Below the pieces are notes generated by a model, which made no database searches, was not told the origin of the DNA, and saw only the letters and a program-made list of their open reading frames with translations. A stretch of 64,000 nucleotides of DNA, from positions 259,962 to 323,961 of the forward strand of contig NZ_LMUD01000039.1 in the NCBI RefSeq assembly GCF_009766095.1, read 5' to 3'. The stretch is from Granulicella sp. S190 (GTDB lineage Bacteria; Acidobacteriota; Terriglobia; Terriglobales; Acidobacteriaceae). A program made the translations under genes and the position numbers. Shown piece by piece: positions 9,221 through 22,887 of the stretch (position 1 is its first letter; every line of letters begins with the position of its first letter).

Positions 9221-9829
9221 ATGCTTCACACTTTTGTAGCTTTAGTTTCAGACAAGCCCGGTGTACTGACACGAGTCGCTTCGCTGTTTCGCAGACTCAA
9301 CATCAACATCGTCTCGTTGACGGTGGGCGAGAGCGAACGGCCCGATGTCTCGCGGATGACCATCGTCTGCGAGGCCCCGGATCATGCGGCGCACCGCATT
9401 CGCGCTTCGCTGTACAAGCTTGAGATTACTGTCGACGTCGATGAGGTTGGGCGAAGCGAGGCTGTGATTCGCGAGCTCTGCCTGATCAAGGTGGCCGCTG
9501 GGCCGAAGACGCGCTCGCAGATCTTCGAGCTTGCAACTGTCTTCCGTTCGCGGGTGGTCGATCTTGCGCCGGAGTCGGTGATGCTAGAAATGACCGGCGC
9601 TGCCAGCAAGATCGAAGGTCTGATTCAAGTGCTTACCGAGAGCGGCTACACGATCCTTGAGGTCTCGCGCACGGGTCGTATGGCCATGCGCCGCGGCCAC
9701 CATACCAGCCGCGTACTGAAGGCGCTGGGCACGCCTCATCCCAACCACAGTGATGATACGTCGTTTCCTGAAAAGCCCGACGCGGACGAGATTCTACCGA
9801 ACGAGTTCACCGATGTTCATGAGGATTGA
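9221..9829 (+). CDS. ilvN: acetolactate synthase regulatory subunit
   Basis: Binds branched-chain amino acids and modulates IlvB. The N-terminal ACT domain is evident: VALVSDKPGVLTRVASLF, then NINIVSLTVG. The second domain contains ELCLIKV and EMTGAASKIEGLI...YTILEVSRTGRMAMRRG, typical of bacterial IlvN/IlvH. At 202 residues it is slightly longer than the usual 160-180, with an acidic C-terminal tail. Ribosome site GAAAGG lies before the ATG. It is 26 bases after the secreted unknown, so likely cotranscribed. Confidence 0.95.
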   Translation: MLHTFVALVSDKPGVLTRVASLFRRLNINIVSLTVGESERPDVSRMTIVCEAPDHAAHRIRASLYKLEITVDVDEVGRSEAVIRELCLIKVAAGPKTRSQIFELATVFRSRVVDLAPESVMLEMTGAASKIEGLIQVLTESGYTILEVSRTGRMAMRRGHHTSRVLKALGTPHPNHSDDTSFPEKPDADEILPNEFTDVHED

Positions 9830-9838
9830 TATTCCGTT

Positions 9839-9978
9839 GTCATCCTGAGCGCAGCGAAGGATCCCCGCCTTTGCTCCGGTTGAACCAACGACTACACTCT
9901 CTGGATTGCAATCTCGTGTGGGAATTAGAGCAGGCAAGAACAAAATGCGGGGATCCTTCACTTCGTTCAGGATGACGG
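9839..9978. repeat. inverted REP-like repeat pair
   Basis: The left arm starts at 9839 (GTCATCCTGAGCGCAGCGAA, continuing to GGATCCCCG). The right arm, near 9945-9976, is its imperfect reverse complement (CGGGGATCCTTCACTTCGTT, then CAGGATGAC). About 80 bases of spacer lie between. The transcript could fold as a long hairpin after ilvN. The arm sequence resembles the GTCATCCTGAGCGAAGCGAAGGATC-type REP repeats common in bacterial genomes. Confidence 0.75.
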
Positions 9979-10051
9979 CGTGGATGGCCGAGGGTGCCAA
10001 CTGGAGAATGTAGCTGACAGGACAGCTGATGCATGCAACTTAGGAGGTTTT

Positions 10052-11454
<1,403 letters not shown>

Positions 11455-11688
11455 AGCGGCACGTCTAACAGGTACATGATTTTTACAATCAAAACAGCGG
11501 GGGCGGCATCCAATCTGGTGTCGCCTCTTCTGTTTCCCTCTCAACCTGATCGTTTGACTTCGCTTCGCCCGTCCTGTTGCCTGAATTTTATGGGGAAGAG
11601 AAGCTGCAAAGCGGAACTCCTGTAACAATGGAGACGTAGATCTATTGAAACCGATTCAGACATAGCTAGCGGCAGAAGGAGCCCGAGA

Positions 11689-13188
11689 ATGGCCACCGCA
11701 GATCTCTATGAAAGCCAGCTTCAGACACCTCCCGTTCCCCAGGTAGACCAGTTCGCTGGCCGCCCTGCTGTACCCACTCCGATCCCCGAGATCGTTGCCG
11801 GACTGCGCACGATTACTCCGCTCGATGGCCTTACCGAAGAAGAGTACACATGGCTTGCGACCAACGGCACGGAGCGCGTGGGTGGAGATCGCTCCATCGT
11901 GTTCCAGGAGAACGAGCCCGCAATCAATATGAACTTCATCCTGCAGGGTGAGGTGCAGGTACGTCGTCGGCATTCGAATCAGGCGCTGTTTATCGGGCGG
12001 GCAGGCGCGATGACCGGCAAGCTGCCCTTCTCGCGCATGAAGAACTATGGCGGCGAAGGCTACTCCGTCGGCCCGGTGTGGGCGATCGATATTCCCGAGT
12101 CGCTGTTTCCCGAGATGCTGGCCGCGATTCCTTCCATGGCGCAGCGATGCGTCTCCGCGCTACTGGATCGCGTGCGCGAGGTGACCCGCATCGAGCAGCA
12201 GTCCGAGAAGCTGAACGCGCTGGGCAAGCTGGCTGCGAACCTTGCGCATGAGCTGAACAACCCCGCGTCTGCCGCCCAGCGCTCGGCTGCGAGCCTGTTC
12301 GGTGAGCTGCGCGAGTACGGCGAGCAGAAGTACAGCATGGGCAAGCTGTGCCTGCCGGACGAGACGACTGAAAAGTATCGCGACTGGATCAAGAATGCGC
12401 GTGCGCGCATGTCCGCATACTCGAACCTCCCGAAGGGCTCGCAGAATCCGCTGGCCAACGCGGATCGCGAGGAGATGCTGGTGCAGTGGCTGACCGCGCA
12501 TAACATTCCCAATCCGTGGACGATCGCCCCGGCACTCGCGGAGACGACGCTGGCATTTGACCTGCTCGATGAGCTGGCGACGATCGTAACTCCTGAGGTG
12601 CTGCCGATAGCCGTGGCCACGATCGCAAGCTCGCTGCGCGTGGAGCGGATGGCTGAGACGGTGGTCGACTCGACCGTGCGGATCTTCGATCTGATCAGCG
12701 CGATCAAGGACTACTCCTACATGGACCAGGCGCCGATCCAGGAGGTCGATCTGGCGCAGTCGCTGGAGAATACGCTGGTGATGTTCAACTCCCGACTGAG
12801 GAACGTCAAGGTCGAGCTGGAGTTCGACCCGGAGCTGGAGTCGGTGAGCGCATACGGCAGCGAACTGAACCAGGTTTGGACGGCGTTGATCGAAAATGCA
12901 CTGGACTCGATGAGCGATATGGGGACGCTGCGGCTGAGGACTCACAAGAGCGGCCAGATGGCGCTGGTAGAGGTGTGGGACTCCGGGCCGGGGATCGAGG
13001 CGGAAGACCGGTCGAGGATCTTCGAGCCGTTCTTTACCACCAAGGCCCCGGGACGAGGACTTGGATTGGGGTTGGATACGGTTCAACGCATCGTCAACAA
13101 GCACTCTGGGTTTGTGACGGTGGATTCGAAGCCCGGTGCCACCTGTTTTCAGGTGCGCCTGCCGCTCGACCGTCTGCAAGCCTACTAA
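11689..13188 (+). CDS. histidine kinase with cyclic-nucleotide-binding-like input domain
   Basis: 499 residues, no membrane segment or signal, so cytosolic. Residues about 45-160 look like a Crp-type effector (cNMP-binding) fold ([28 protein letters not shown]). Then comes a helical phospho-acceptor region with His187 in [11 protein letters not shown], and a C-terminal HATPase: N box [18 protein letters not shown]1 DSGPGI, F box FEPFFTTK, G2 GRGLGLGL. The ATG is preceded by GAAGGAG. No response regulator gene is adjacent, so it is an orphan kinase. The signal is unknown. Confidence 0.9.
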   Translation: MATADLYESQLQTPPVPQVDQFAGRPAVPTPIPEIVAGLRTITPLDGLTEEEYTWLATNGTERVGGDRSIVFQENEPAINMNFILQGEVQVRRRHSNQALFIGRAGAMTGKLPFSRMKNYGGEGYSVGPVWAIDIPESLFPEMLAAIPSMAQRCVSALLDRVREVTRIEQQSEKLNALGKLAANLAHELNNPASAAQRSAASLFGELREYGEQKYSMGKLCLPDETTEKYRDWIKNARARMSAYSNLPKGSQNPLANADREEMLVQWLTAHNIPNPWTIAPALAETTLAFDLLDELATIVTPEVLPIAVATIASSLRVERMAETVVDSTVRIFDLISAIKDYSYMDQAPIQEVDLAQSLENTLVMFNSRLRNVKVELEFDPELESVSAYGSELNQVWTALIENALDSMSDMGTLRLRTHKSGQMALVEVWDSGPGIEAEDRSRIFEPFFTTKAPGRGLGLGLDTVQRIVNKHSGFVTVDSKPGATCFQVRLPLDRLQAY

Positions 13189-13227
13189 CATGCAGCGGGA
13201 GAGGTAGTTAACCCCTCCCGCTGCATG
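13189..13227. terminator. bidirectional intrinsic terminator-like hairpin
   Basis: Starting right after the kinase stop codon, CATGCAGCGGGAG pairs perfectly with CTCCCGCTGCATG. It sits between convergent genes (kinase on +, DUF427 on minus), so it probably ends both transcripts, although the T-tracts are weak. Confidence 0.7.
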
Positions 13228-13239
13228 TTATGCATGAGC

Positions 13240-13524
13240 TTATTTCGTGACTTCTACGCCACGCCAGAAGGCGATGTGGTGCTTCACGTTGCGGGCCGCC
13301 GGCTTGGGGTCGGGGTAGTACCAGGCTGCGTCGGGGTTATCTTGTCCGTCCACCACGATCGTGTAGTAGCGTGCCTGGCCCTTCCAGGGGCAACTGGAGG
13401 TCGTCGAACTGGGCTTCAAAAACTCTCGTTTTACTGATTCCTCGGGGAAGTAGATATTTCCCTCGACCGTCTCATAGGTTTCGCTTTCGGCCAATGTCTG
13501 ACCGTTCCAAACTGCCTTCGCCAT
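13240..13524 (-). CDS. DUF427 family protein
   Basis: 94 residues. AVWNGQTLAESETYETVEGNIYFP, then the SSCPWKGQARYY segment and DAAWYYPDPKPAA follow the DUF427 pattern of small single-domain proteins. The biochemical role of this family is not established. It is convergent with the kinase gene and shares the hairpin terminator. The ATG start is clear and the length matches the family. Confidence 0.88.
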   Translation of the reverse strand: MAKAVWNGQTLAESETYETVEGNIYFPEESVKREFLKPSSTTSSCPWKGQARYYTIVVDGQDNPDAAWYYPDPKPAARNVKHHIAFWRGVEVTK

Positions 13525-13677
13525 AATCCGCTACCTGCATTCTTTTCAACGAGTTACGGAGATCTCCCACGTCGGGCATCTCCGTTGAAAAAATTCTGGA
13601 ACTTGTGGAGCCGTCCTGCATTTGTAACAGAAATGATGCAGGAAAGAAAAGCTTCGCCCTCGCGGCAGCCGCCTCGG

Positions 13678-14097
13678 CTAAGACTTCTGAGGGCTGAAGT
13701 TCTTTAGAAACACCTCGTACCCTGCCCTGGCGGTGGGGTACTTATCGATCAGGGCTGCGGTCTGCGCCATGAAGCGCTTACCGCTCTGCTTCTCCGTCTC
13801 GACGTGGAAATGATGGAACTTGGCGTAGAGCAGAATCCCCTCCTGGGCGGAGTCGAGGAAGAGATCCGCGTCCAGCCCACCACGCAGAACCAGCGATGCT
13901 GCCATCTCCCAATAGCTGAGAGTCTGCCGCCAGGAGGAGTTGTGCTCGGCCTTGACGTCGCGTGAGACGACGCGAAGCTCCTCCACCGTCTTGGGATTGA
14001 AGTCGAAGACGAGAAACCGCCGCGCCTTGCGGAGCGTCTCCTCCCGGCGAATCTCGTACAGCTTCAGGATCAGCTCCGCATCCGCTGCAGTTGCCAT
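13678..14097 (-). CDS. conserved-looking cytoplasmic protein, unknown
   Basis: 139 residues, predicted mostly helical, no signal or membrane segment. Motif-like stretches are LYEIRREETLRKARRFL and SWRQTLSYWEMAASLVLRGGLD. I do not recognise the family. It starts 20 bases after the topA stop on the same strand, so it is likely in the topA operon. Confidence 0.75.
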   Translation of the reverse strand: MATAADAELILKLYEIRREETLRKARRFLVFDFNPKTVEELRVVSRDVKAEHNSSWRQTLSYWEMAASLVLRGGLDADLFLDSAQEGILLYAKFHHFHVETEKQSGKRFMAQTAALIDKYPTARAGYEVFLKNFSPQKS

Positions 14098-14117
14098 CTC
14101 GTCCTCTTGCCTTATGG

Positions 14118-17018
<2,901 letters not shown>

Positions 17019-17194
17019 TTGTTCCCTTCATCCACCAGAACGTACTGCCGAGGCAAAACGTTCCACACTTCCTTATTCCATTGCGAACCTAACACGAGTT
17101 CTGCAAACGCGTCATCCTCTCTTGATTCCTCAACTGACGAAACCGAACTGAGAAGGTCATAGCACAACAAAACAAATCGACAAGAAAATCCACG

Positions 17195-17204
17195 TTGTGG
17201 ATAA
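17195..17204 (-). promoter_or_regulatory. DnaA-box-like site upstream of topA
   Basis: TTATCCACAA on the minus strand, containing the perfect E. coli consensus DnaA box TTATCCACA. It lies in the gap between dprA and topA. A single box is expected about once per 130 kb of double-stranded sequence by chance, so functional meaning is uncertain; an identical 10-mer lies upstream of smc. Confidence 0.35.
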
Positions 17205-17288
17205 CTCGCCAAGTCAAACGAAACCATGAGCTTACGCCGATCTTTGCGGCTGCCGCTCCGTTGTTGGAATCAACTCCGCCACTCACGA

Positions 17289-18473
17289 TCAGAAAGTCCG
17301 CACATAATTTTTTCCGGGCAGTTGCCGTACGCGGCCTGCGAGCTCCAGTTCGAAGAGCGCCGTAAAGATCTCGGCGGACCCCAACGTCGACTCCAACTGT
17401 TCGATCAACTCGTCCAGCTGAGTGGACTCATCGTGCCGCAGACGCTCGAAGACAATCCGTTCGTGCTCCGGAAGCGGCGTATCGTTAAATAGAGATGCGG
17501 CCCCAGCCGGTTTCGATTCAGAGCCCCCACCGGCGGCATCCCTCTCGTCCTCCAGCTGCAGCCTGATCTCAGAGGGCAGATCCTCCCAGATGTCCTCCCA
17601 CGTAGCGGTCAGCTTAGCCCCCTGTTTTATCAACGTGTTAGGTCCCCAGGCGTTCTTATTCGTCACATTCCCGGGAACCGCGTAAACATCGCGATTCTGC
17701 TCCATCGCGCAGCGTGCCGTAATTCTGGTTCCGCTGTACTCTGCGGCTTCGATCACCAGCACGCCCACGCTCATTCCGCTAAGAATACGGTTGCGGATGG
17801 GGAAGTTCTGCGGCGCGGGGAAGGTGCCCAGCGGATACTCACTCACGATCGTTCCGCCGGTCGCGACGATCTGCTCGGCGAGCTTCTTGTTCTCCTTGGG
17901 ATAGATGACGTCGATGCCTGTGCCCCAGACCGCGACGGTTTTGCCGCCGGCCTCCATCGCGCCCTTGTGCGCCGCAGTGTCGACTCCGCGAGCCATGCCG
18001 CTGAGGATCACAATGCGCCGATTGGCCAGATCGCGTGAGAGCAGCTCCGCCATTCCCGCTCCGTAGGGCGACGGCTGCCGCGTTCCCACGACTGCAATTC
18101 CCGGACGCGCCAGCAGAGACGCATCGCCGCGAATCCAGAGAACCGCAGGAGGATCGTAGATCTCGCGCAGCCGCTCGGGATAGGCTTCGTCTTCGGGCGT
18201 CAGGATACTGCCGCCAGCTTCGCCGACGCGCTTGATCTCGTCCTCCGCCGCAGCCTTCGCCTTGCCCTCGAAGACGAACTGCGCCGACTGCGCCGGCATC
18301 CCTGCGCCCTCTAACTCGGTGAGCGAAGCATCGAGCACACGCTCCGCTGCGCCCAGCCTGTTCATCGCCTTCCAGATTCGTGTGGGTCCCATTCCGGGCG
18401 TCAGGGTCAACGCCATCCATGCTAACCGCGCGGTCTCCCGCGTGGCTGCTTCATCCCGCTGCGCCAAAGCCAT
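17289..18473 (-). CDS. dprA: DNA-processing protein DprA
   Basis: Loads RecA on incoming single-stranded DNA during natural transformation. 394 residues. An N-terminal helix-hairpin-helix-like region (LTPGMGPTRIWKAMNRLG) is followed by the Rossmann core: VAVVGTRQPSPYGAGMA, IVILSGMARGVDTAAHKGA, VAVWGTGIDVIYPKEN, FPIRNRILSGMS. The C-terminal winged-helix-like domain (ERIVFERLRHDESTQLDELIEQL) is present. Comparable competence genes comM and cinA are elsewhere in the window. It is upstream of topA, a common genomic order. Confidence 0.96.
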   Translation of the reverse strand: MALAQRDEAATRETARLAWMALTLTPGMGPTRIWKAMNRLGAAERVLDASLTELEGAGMPAQSAQFVFEGKAKAAAEDEIKRVGEAGGSILTPEDEAYPERLREIYDPPAVLWIRGDASLLARPGIAVVGTRQPSPYGAGMAELLSRDLANRRIVILSGMARGVDTAAHKGAMEAGGKTVAVWGTGIDVIYPKENKKLAEQIVATGGTIVSEYPLGTFPAPQNFPIRNRILSGMSVGVLVIEAAEYSGTRITARCAMEQNRDVYAVPGNVTNKNAWGPNTLIKQGAKLTATWEDIWEDLPSEIRLQLEDERDAAGGGSESKPAGAASLFNDTPLPEHERIVFERLRHDESTQLDELIEQLESTLGSAEIFTALFELELAGRVRQLPGKNYVRTF

Positions 18474-18590
18474 TCATCGTCCTCTTCATCGGTACGCTTC
18501 GTCGTCTGTGTCTGCAATCTGAACCCTGCTGTTGGCATAGGCTCAACGTCACTGTATCGCATCTCACTGGGCTGGGGTTAGCCGCGAAGG

Positions 18591-19352
18591 TCAGGACGCG
18601 AAGGACTTCGCCAGAACAAAAGACGCGCCGCTCATCGCAAGGCATACAAGCAGACTGGTGACCTCATCGCCGTTGCGTGGAGAAGCCGCAACGCGCGGCG
18701 CATGCAGACAGAGAACCCACAACAGAAACATCGTGCCAAGTAACTCCGATGCAGTACGCGCTACTTTCTTCGTCGCGATGGCCAAAGCTGCAGCGAGAAA
18801 CGCCACGCCAACGAAGTATGTCAGGAAGAGATGCGCCGGAATCCACGCAGGGATCAGCGTGGCGACGAATCGCGCATACAGGAAGTGTTGAACCGCGAAG
18901 ACAACCAACGCGATCGCAAACACGATGCGTCCGAAAGACGCCAACAGCGTGGTGACCTCGTTCGACGGCTCCATTCTGAAGCCATCAGGCAGCGCGGTAC
19001 TCGCAAGTACAAAGGCGCCGCCCATCAGCGCAAGAAGCTCGAAGCTGCTGGTCCAGGGGCCGGGGTTGTGAAGCTGCGCGATCAGCCCGGGGAGATGGAA
19101 GAAGAGAACATCGAGGAGCAGAGCCACCCCAAGCAGTGTTGCCGATAGTCGCGCCAGTCTTCCAGTCACGAGACAGACTCCGACGGCGATCAACGCTGCG
19201 CCCGCCAGCACGGCTCCAACATGCGACGCGGGAATCCACGGCGGACCAGGGGCAGGACCCTTCAACCCGCCGATGTAGAGAAAGTACTCCACGCCGAAAC
19301 ACCCCATCGCGATGGCGAAGAGATAGCGGCCAGTTCGCAGCAATCCGTCCAT
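18591..19352 (-). CDS. DoxX-like integral membrane protein, internally duplicated
   Basis: 253 residues with about eight hydrophobic helices. Two halves resemble each other: GRYLFAIAMGCFGVEYFLY near residue 7 and GRIVFAIALVVFAVQHFLY near residue 140, each followed by PPWIPAH/PAWIPAH-like and a pair of further helices. This is the four-helix DoxX-like pattern, doubled. Substrate or role is unknown; it may relate to redox or sulfur metabolism as in other DoxX proteins, but nothing here shows that. Monocistronic as far as seen. Confidence 0.8.
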   Translation of the reverse strand: MDGLLRTGRYLFAIAMGCFGVEYFLYIGGLKGPAPGPPWIPASHVGAVLAGAALIAVGVCLVTGRLARLSATLLGVALLLDVLFFHLPGLIAQLHNPGPWTSSFELLALMGGAFVLASTALPDGFRMEPSNEVTTLLASFGRIVFAIALVVFAVQHFLYARFVATLIPAWIPAHLFLTYFVGVAFLAAALAIATKKVARTASELLGTMFLLWVLCLHAPRVAASPRNGDEVTSLLVCLAMSGASFVLAKSFAS

Positions 19353-19410
19353 TGTCTACACTCCCTTCGGTGTGACCTTCCGCATACGGCAGCATCGTAC
19401 TACCAGGCGA

Positions 19411-19605
19411 CTACTTCGCGGCTTCGTCGCATCGCTTGCACTCCATCACACTGCCAATCCGCGCCTCTCTTCCCTCTTCGGAGAGCACCCACTCTCGCAG
19501 CATCCAGGGAGGATCGTGCCGCACGTGCTGTCCATGTCCGCAGTCCAGCCGCGCCGCCCAGTCGTAATTTTCATCCTGATAAAAAGCGACCACTCGCCTC
19601 TGCAT
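19411..19605 (-). CDS. DUF3565 family small protein
   Basis: 64 residues starting at MQRRVVAFYQDEN; GAGGG lies before the ATG. The pattern VVAFYQDE..DWAARLDCGHGQHVRHDPPW...EEGR...CKRCDE matches DUF3565, with possible zinc ligands in the CGHxxH and CxxC pairs. The same frame stays open upstream antisense to mqnA, but the family-like part begins at this ATG. It is divergent from mqnA with only 36 bases between them. Function unknown. Confidence 0.85.
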   Translation of the reverse strand: MQRRVVAFYQDENYDWAARLDCGHGQHVRHDPPWMLREWVLSEEGREARIGSVMECKRCDEAAK

Positions 19606-19641
19606 CGCACGTTCCCTCGCAACATCTAATAAACTAGTCCT

Positions 19642-20502
19642 TTGAGCAACTCTTCTTCCATGCTGCGTGTCGCCGCCATCGACTTTCTCAACCCCGCTCC
19701 ATTGATGTGGGACTTCGAACACGCACCTCTCGCCGCAGAGTTGGCGGAGCGCTACGTGCTGCACTACACGCAACCCTCGCAGTGTGCCGCCGAGCTTCTC
19801 GCAGGCCGCGCGGACCTGGGCCTGATCCCTATCGCCGCACTGACGCCGGAGCTGGCGATCGTCCCCGGCTGCACCATCGCTTCGCTTGACGAGGTGCGCT
19901 CGATTCAGCTCATCCTCAAAGCTCCTCATACGCTCAGCACCGTGCGAACCGTCGCCGCGGACACCGCCTCGCGCAGCTCGCTCGCCTACGCCGAAATCCT
20001 CTTCCGCAAGTTCGCCAACAACTCCCCGGCATTCCATCCCGCGTCAGCGGACCCTGTCGTCATGCTGCGTCAGGCAGATGCCGCCATCCTGATCGGCGAT
20101 CCGGCTCTGCTGGCCCTCGAACGACGCGAGCAGATTGAGGCTGAGGTAGGACCATGCCAGTGGCTCGATCTCGCCCGCGAGTGGCGCACCCGCACCAACC
20201 TGCCCTGGGTCGCCGCAGTATGGGCGGTACGGCCCGAGGCGCTCAGCGCAAAGGGGATGACGGCCGCTCAACTGATCGAAGATCTCGAGGCCTCGCGCAA
20301 TCACGGTCTCCTGCACATCGAAGATCTGGTGGAGCAATGGACGCCACGCATCGCCCTGCGCCCCGCCGTCATTCGCCACTACCTCTCGCATAACATCCAC
20401 TACGTCCTGAATACTGACTGCACCGAGGCGATCAAGCTCTTTCGCCGCTACGCAGCAGAGTCGAACATCCTGCCGCCTCTGCCCGAGCTCCGCTTCCTCT
20501 AG
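19642..20502 (+). CDS. mqnA: chorismate dehydratase, menaquinone synthesis
   Basis: MqnA converts chorismate to 3-enolpyruvyl-benzoate, first step of the futalosine pathway to menaquinone. The periplasmic-binding-protein-like fold is recognisable: VAAIDFLNPAPLMWDFE, then QCAAELLAGRADLGLIPIAAL, RSIQLILK, DAAILIGDPAL and PWVAAVWAVRPEA. 286 residues from the TTG at 19642; an ATG seven codons in (19660) is an alternative, and neither has a strong ribosome site. No other mqn genes are nearby. MqnD is a related paralogue, but the order of motifs fits MqnA better. Confidence 0.9.
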   Translation: MSNSSSMLRVAAIDFLNPAPLMWDFEHAPLAAELAERYVLHYTQPSQCAAELLAGRADLGLIPIAALTPELAIVPGCTIASLDEVRSIQLILKAPHTLSTVRTVAADTASRSSLAYAEILFRKFANNSPAFHPASADPVVMLRQADAAILIGDPALLALERREQIEAEVGPCQWLDLAREWRTRTNLPWVAAVWAVRPEALSAKGMTAAQLIEDLEASRNHGLLHIEDLVEQWTPRIALRPAVIRHYLSHNIHYVLNTDCTEAIKLFRRYAAESNILPPLPELRFL

Positions 20503-20580
20503 CTCCTCTGCTATACTCGCGGCTCTACCAATCTTCAATATCTCCGCGACTTCTGCCCGGCGGAGCGCGTCTTAACTTCT

Positions 20581-21306
20581 ATGAGCCTGCGGACAGCTGC
20601 CATCCTCATCGCGAAGAATCTCGCAGCAGCCGTTCCCAAGGCTGCTGCCTCGCATCGCGCCCGTAGCCCGTTCCTGCATCTGCTCTTCAGCTTCGGACTC
20701 TTTGGCGTCTTCCTGGTCTCCATCGTCGACAGCTCTTTTATCCCGCTGCCTCTGCCCGGCGTCACCGACATCATGATCATCATCCTCGCGGCGCAGCATC
20801 AGAGCTGGTTCCTGCTCATCCTGCTCGCAACCGCGGGCTCCGCTCTTGGCGGATGGTTCAGCTATCAGGTAGGACAGTCCGGCGGCATGGCGTTCATCGA
20901 AAAACGCATTCCCGCCCGCATCTTCAAACGCGTCTGCGACTGGATGGAGAATCACGCGATCCTCTCCGTCGCCCTGCCCGCAATCCTGCCGCCGCCGATG
21001 CCGCTCAGTCCGTTTGTCCTCGCAGCGGGCGCGCTGAAGATGTCGCGCAAGAAGTTCCTCACGACCTTCATCCTTAGCCGTTGCCTGCGTCACACCATCG
21101 CGGCATGGCTCGGCATTCACTACGGCCGCCACATCGTGCATCTCTGGAACAACCTCTCGCAGAAGTATGCGACGCCGGTCCTCATCGTTCTGTGGACCCT
21201 CATCCTGGGCAGCTGCGCCTTCGCCTTCTGGCAGCTCTACAAGACCTCTCGTGCCGTTAGCAGCCAGCCCGGAAAGCTCGTGGGCCGTCCGACTCCCACA
21301 ACCTGA
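20581..21306 (+). CDS. DedA/YqaA-like VTT-domain membrane protein
   Basis: 241 residues, with hydrophobic segments near residues 33-55, 58-75, 78-95, 150-175 and 203-225. Motifs of the VTT/SNARE-associated family: FGVFLVSIVDSSFIPLPLPGVTD, ATAGSALGGWFSYQVGQSGG and PPPMPLSPFVLAAGALKMSRKKF. Family members are implicated in flipping or transporting lipid carriers; the specific cargo is unknown. It follows mqnA by 78 bases and ends before a shared hairpin. Confidence 0.87.
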   Translation: MSLRTAAILIAKNLAAAVPKAAASHRARSPFLHLLFSFGLFGVFLVSIVDSSFIPLPLPGVTDIMIIILAAQHQSWFLLILLATAGSALGGWFSYQVGQSGGMAFIEKRIPARIFKRVCDWMENHAILSVALPAILPPPMPLSPFVLAAGALKMSRKKFLTTFILSRCLRHTIAAWLGIHYGRHIVHLWNNLSQKYATPVLIVLWTLILGSCAFAFWQLYKTSRAVSSQPGKLVGRPTPTT

Positions 21307-21363
21307 CCACACCCCCGCATTCACCCGCGAGGAGAACTTCGCCTGCTGGGATTAAAAGCAAAA

Positions 21364-21388
21364 CGGGTGAAGGTCTTCCCTTCACCCG
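21364..21388. terminator. bidirectional intrinsic terminator
   Basis: CGGGTGAAGG pairs with CCTTCACCCG around a five-base loop. On the + strand CCTTTATTC follows; on the minus strand TTTTGCTTTT follows. It lies between the convergent VTT gene and fabH and can end both. Confidence 0.85.
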
Positions 21389-21412
21389 CCTTTATTCATC
21401 GCTAAATCAGGT

Positions 21413-22429
21413 TTAGAACTCCCACCGCAGCAGGGTGGCGCCCACCGTAAAACCAGCACCAACGCTGGCCAGCAGAACGAGATCGCCCTTCTTCAACCGC
21501 TTCTCCTCGAGCGCGGTCTGCATCGCCATTGGAATCGTCGCCGCTGTCGTGTTGCCATAGCGATCGATGTTGATGATCACCGACTCCTCCGGCATCCCCA
21601 GCCGCTCCGCCGTTGAAAGAATGATGCGCTTGTTCGCCTGGTGCGGGATGAAGCAACCAAGGTCCTTCCCCTCTACCCCATTGCGCGAGAGCACGATCTC
21701 CGCGGCCTCAGCCATCTTGCGCACCGCAAACTTGTAGACCGCCTGCCCATCCTGGTGAACATAGTGCATCTTCGCCGCAACCGTCTCCGCAGTCGGCGGA
21801 TGCAGGCTACCGCCACCGGGCATATTCAGCGCCGAAGCGCCCGATCCATCCACCTCGTGCCAGTAGTCCACCAGCCCGATCTCTCCCTCTTCGCAAGGCT
21901 CGAGCAGCACCGCACCGGCGCCATCGCCGAAGATCACACACGTGGCGCGATCGGTGTAGTCGATGATCGAGCTCATCACATCCGCTCCGATCACCAGCAC
22001 CTTCTTGTGCATCCCGCTCTCCACCAGCTTCGCACCCACCTGCAGCGCATAAGGAAATCCCGAGCAGGCCGCCGACAGATCGAATCCCCACGCGCCCTTC
22101 GCGCCCAGCTTGTCCTGCACCAGGCACGCCGTCGCTGGAAAAAACATATCCGGCGTCACCGTCGCGACGATGATCACCTCTAACTCGCTCGCGTCGATCC
22201 CGCGATTCGCAAGACACTTCTTCGCTGCCTCGACCGCCAGATCGCTGGTCGCGACCCCCGCTTCCACAATGTGCCGCTCGCGAATTCCGGTCCGTTCCGT
22301 AATCCACTGATCGTTGGTGGCGACCATCTTCTCCAGGTCCGCATTGGTCAACAACTTGGGTGGAACGTACGCTCCCACCGAACTGATCTTCGCGCGCACC
22401 CGCATCTGCGGTCTCAACGTCAAACTCAA
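21413..22429 (-). CDS. fabH: 3-oxoacyl-ACP synthase III
   Basis: Starts fatty acid synthesis by condensing acetyl-CoA with malonyl-ACP. 338 residues from a TTG at 22429 next to GAGGTGAG; an ATG eight codons in (22405) is the alternative. The catalytic triad is visible: Cys122 in [12 protein letters not shown], His in PHQANKRI and Asn in [10 protein letters not shown]. No other fab genes are adjacent; the SRP RNA gene lies about 210 bases upstream on the same strand. Confidence 0.96.
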   Translation of the reverse strand: MSLTLRPQMRVRAKISSVGAYVPPKLLTNADLEKMVATNDQWITERTGIRERHIVEAGVATSDLAVEAAKKCLANRGIDASELEVIIVATVTPDMFFPATACLVQDKLGAKGAWGFDLSAACSGFPYALQVGAKLVESGMHKKVLVIGADVMSSIIDYTDRATCVIFGDGAGAVLLEPCEEGEIGLVDYWHEVDGSGASALNMPGGGSLHPPTAETVAAKMHYVHQDGQAVYKFAVRKMAEAAEIVLSRNGVEGKDLGCFIPHQANKRIILSTAERLGMPEESVIINIDRYGNTTAATIPMAMQTALEEKRLKKGDLVLLASVGAGFTVGATLLRWEF

Positions 22430-22638
22430 ACTCTCACCTCATTGCCTCTTACAGCAGTAACTATAGAACTCATCTCTTTCCAATGAACCGTCGTTCACCG
22501 TCGGAGACCATTCTCTCCGAGAAGCGTACTCGTGTCACTCTTCCATTGACGAGGTGGAAGCCGAAAAAGACACATCCGCGCCTCGGGAGGCAGGCTGGGC
22601 CTGTCATATCCTGAGTGGAAAAAAGTGTAGAGGGATAG

Positions 22639-22736
22639 TGCACCGGGCGACCTACTGCGCCCGTAATGACCCGTTACCGTTGCTTCCTTCCGGACCTGGC
22701 GGGGTTGGCGGGATTACGTCGCGTAGGACCCGGCAC
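22639..22736 (-). ncRNA. ffs: signal recognition particle RNA, small bacterial type
   Basis: On the minus strand the domain IV signature CAGGTCCGGAAGGAAGCAAC is present, with the GGAA tetraloop and the asymmetric internal loop bound by Ffh. The ends pair: GTGCCGGG at 22736 downward with CCCGGTGCAC ending near 22639, so the RNA is about 98 bases. Boundaries are by pairing and may be off by a few bases. It scaffolds Ffh for co-translational targeting; the receptor gene ftsY lies at 40.5 kb. Confidence 0.95.
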
Positions 22737-22743
22737 GAAAACC

Positions 22744-22749
22744 AGTTTA
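22744..22749 (-). promoter_or_regulatory. -10-like element of the SRP RNA gene
   Basis: TAAACT on the minus strand lies seven bases before the predicted RNA 5' end at 22736, the correct spacing for a sigma-70 type -10 box. No convincing -35 box is seen at 17 bases upstream. Confidence 0.45.
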
Positions 22750-22887
22750 CCACTTCAACTCGTACTGCGCTCATGCCGCACACGCTCGATGGAGGAAAGG
22801 AAGGAGCGAAATCTCACTTGACCTTTCGACCGTTGCCACTCTCAATCAAAGTAGTTACACTTCCTGTTGTCTTACGAGAGGAATCCT

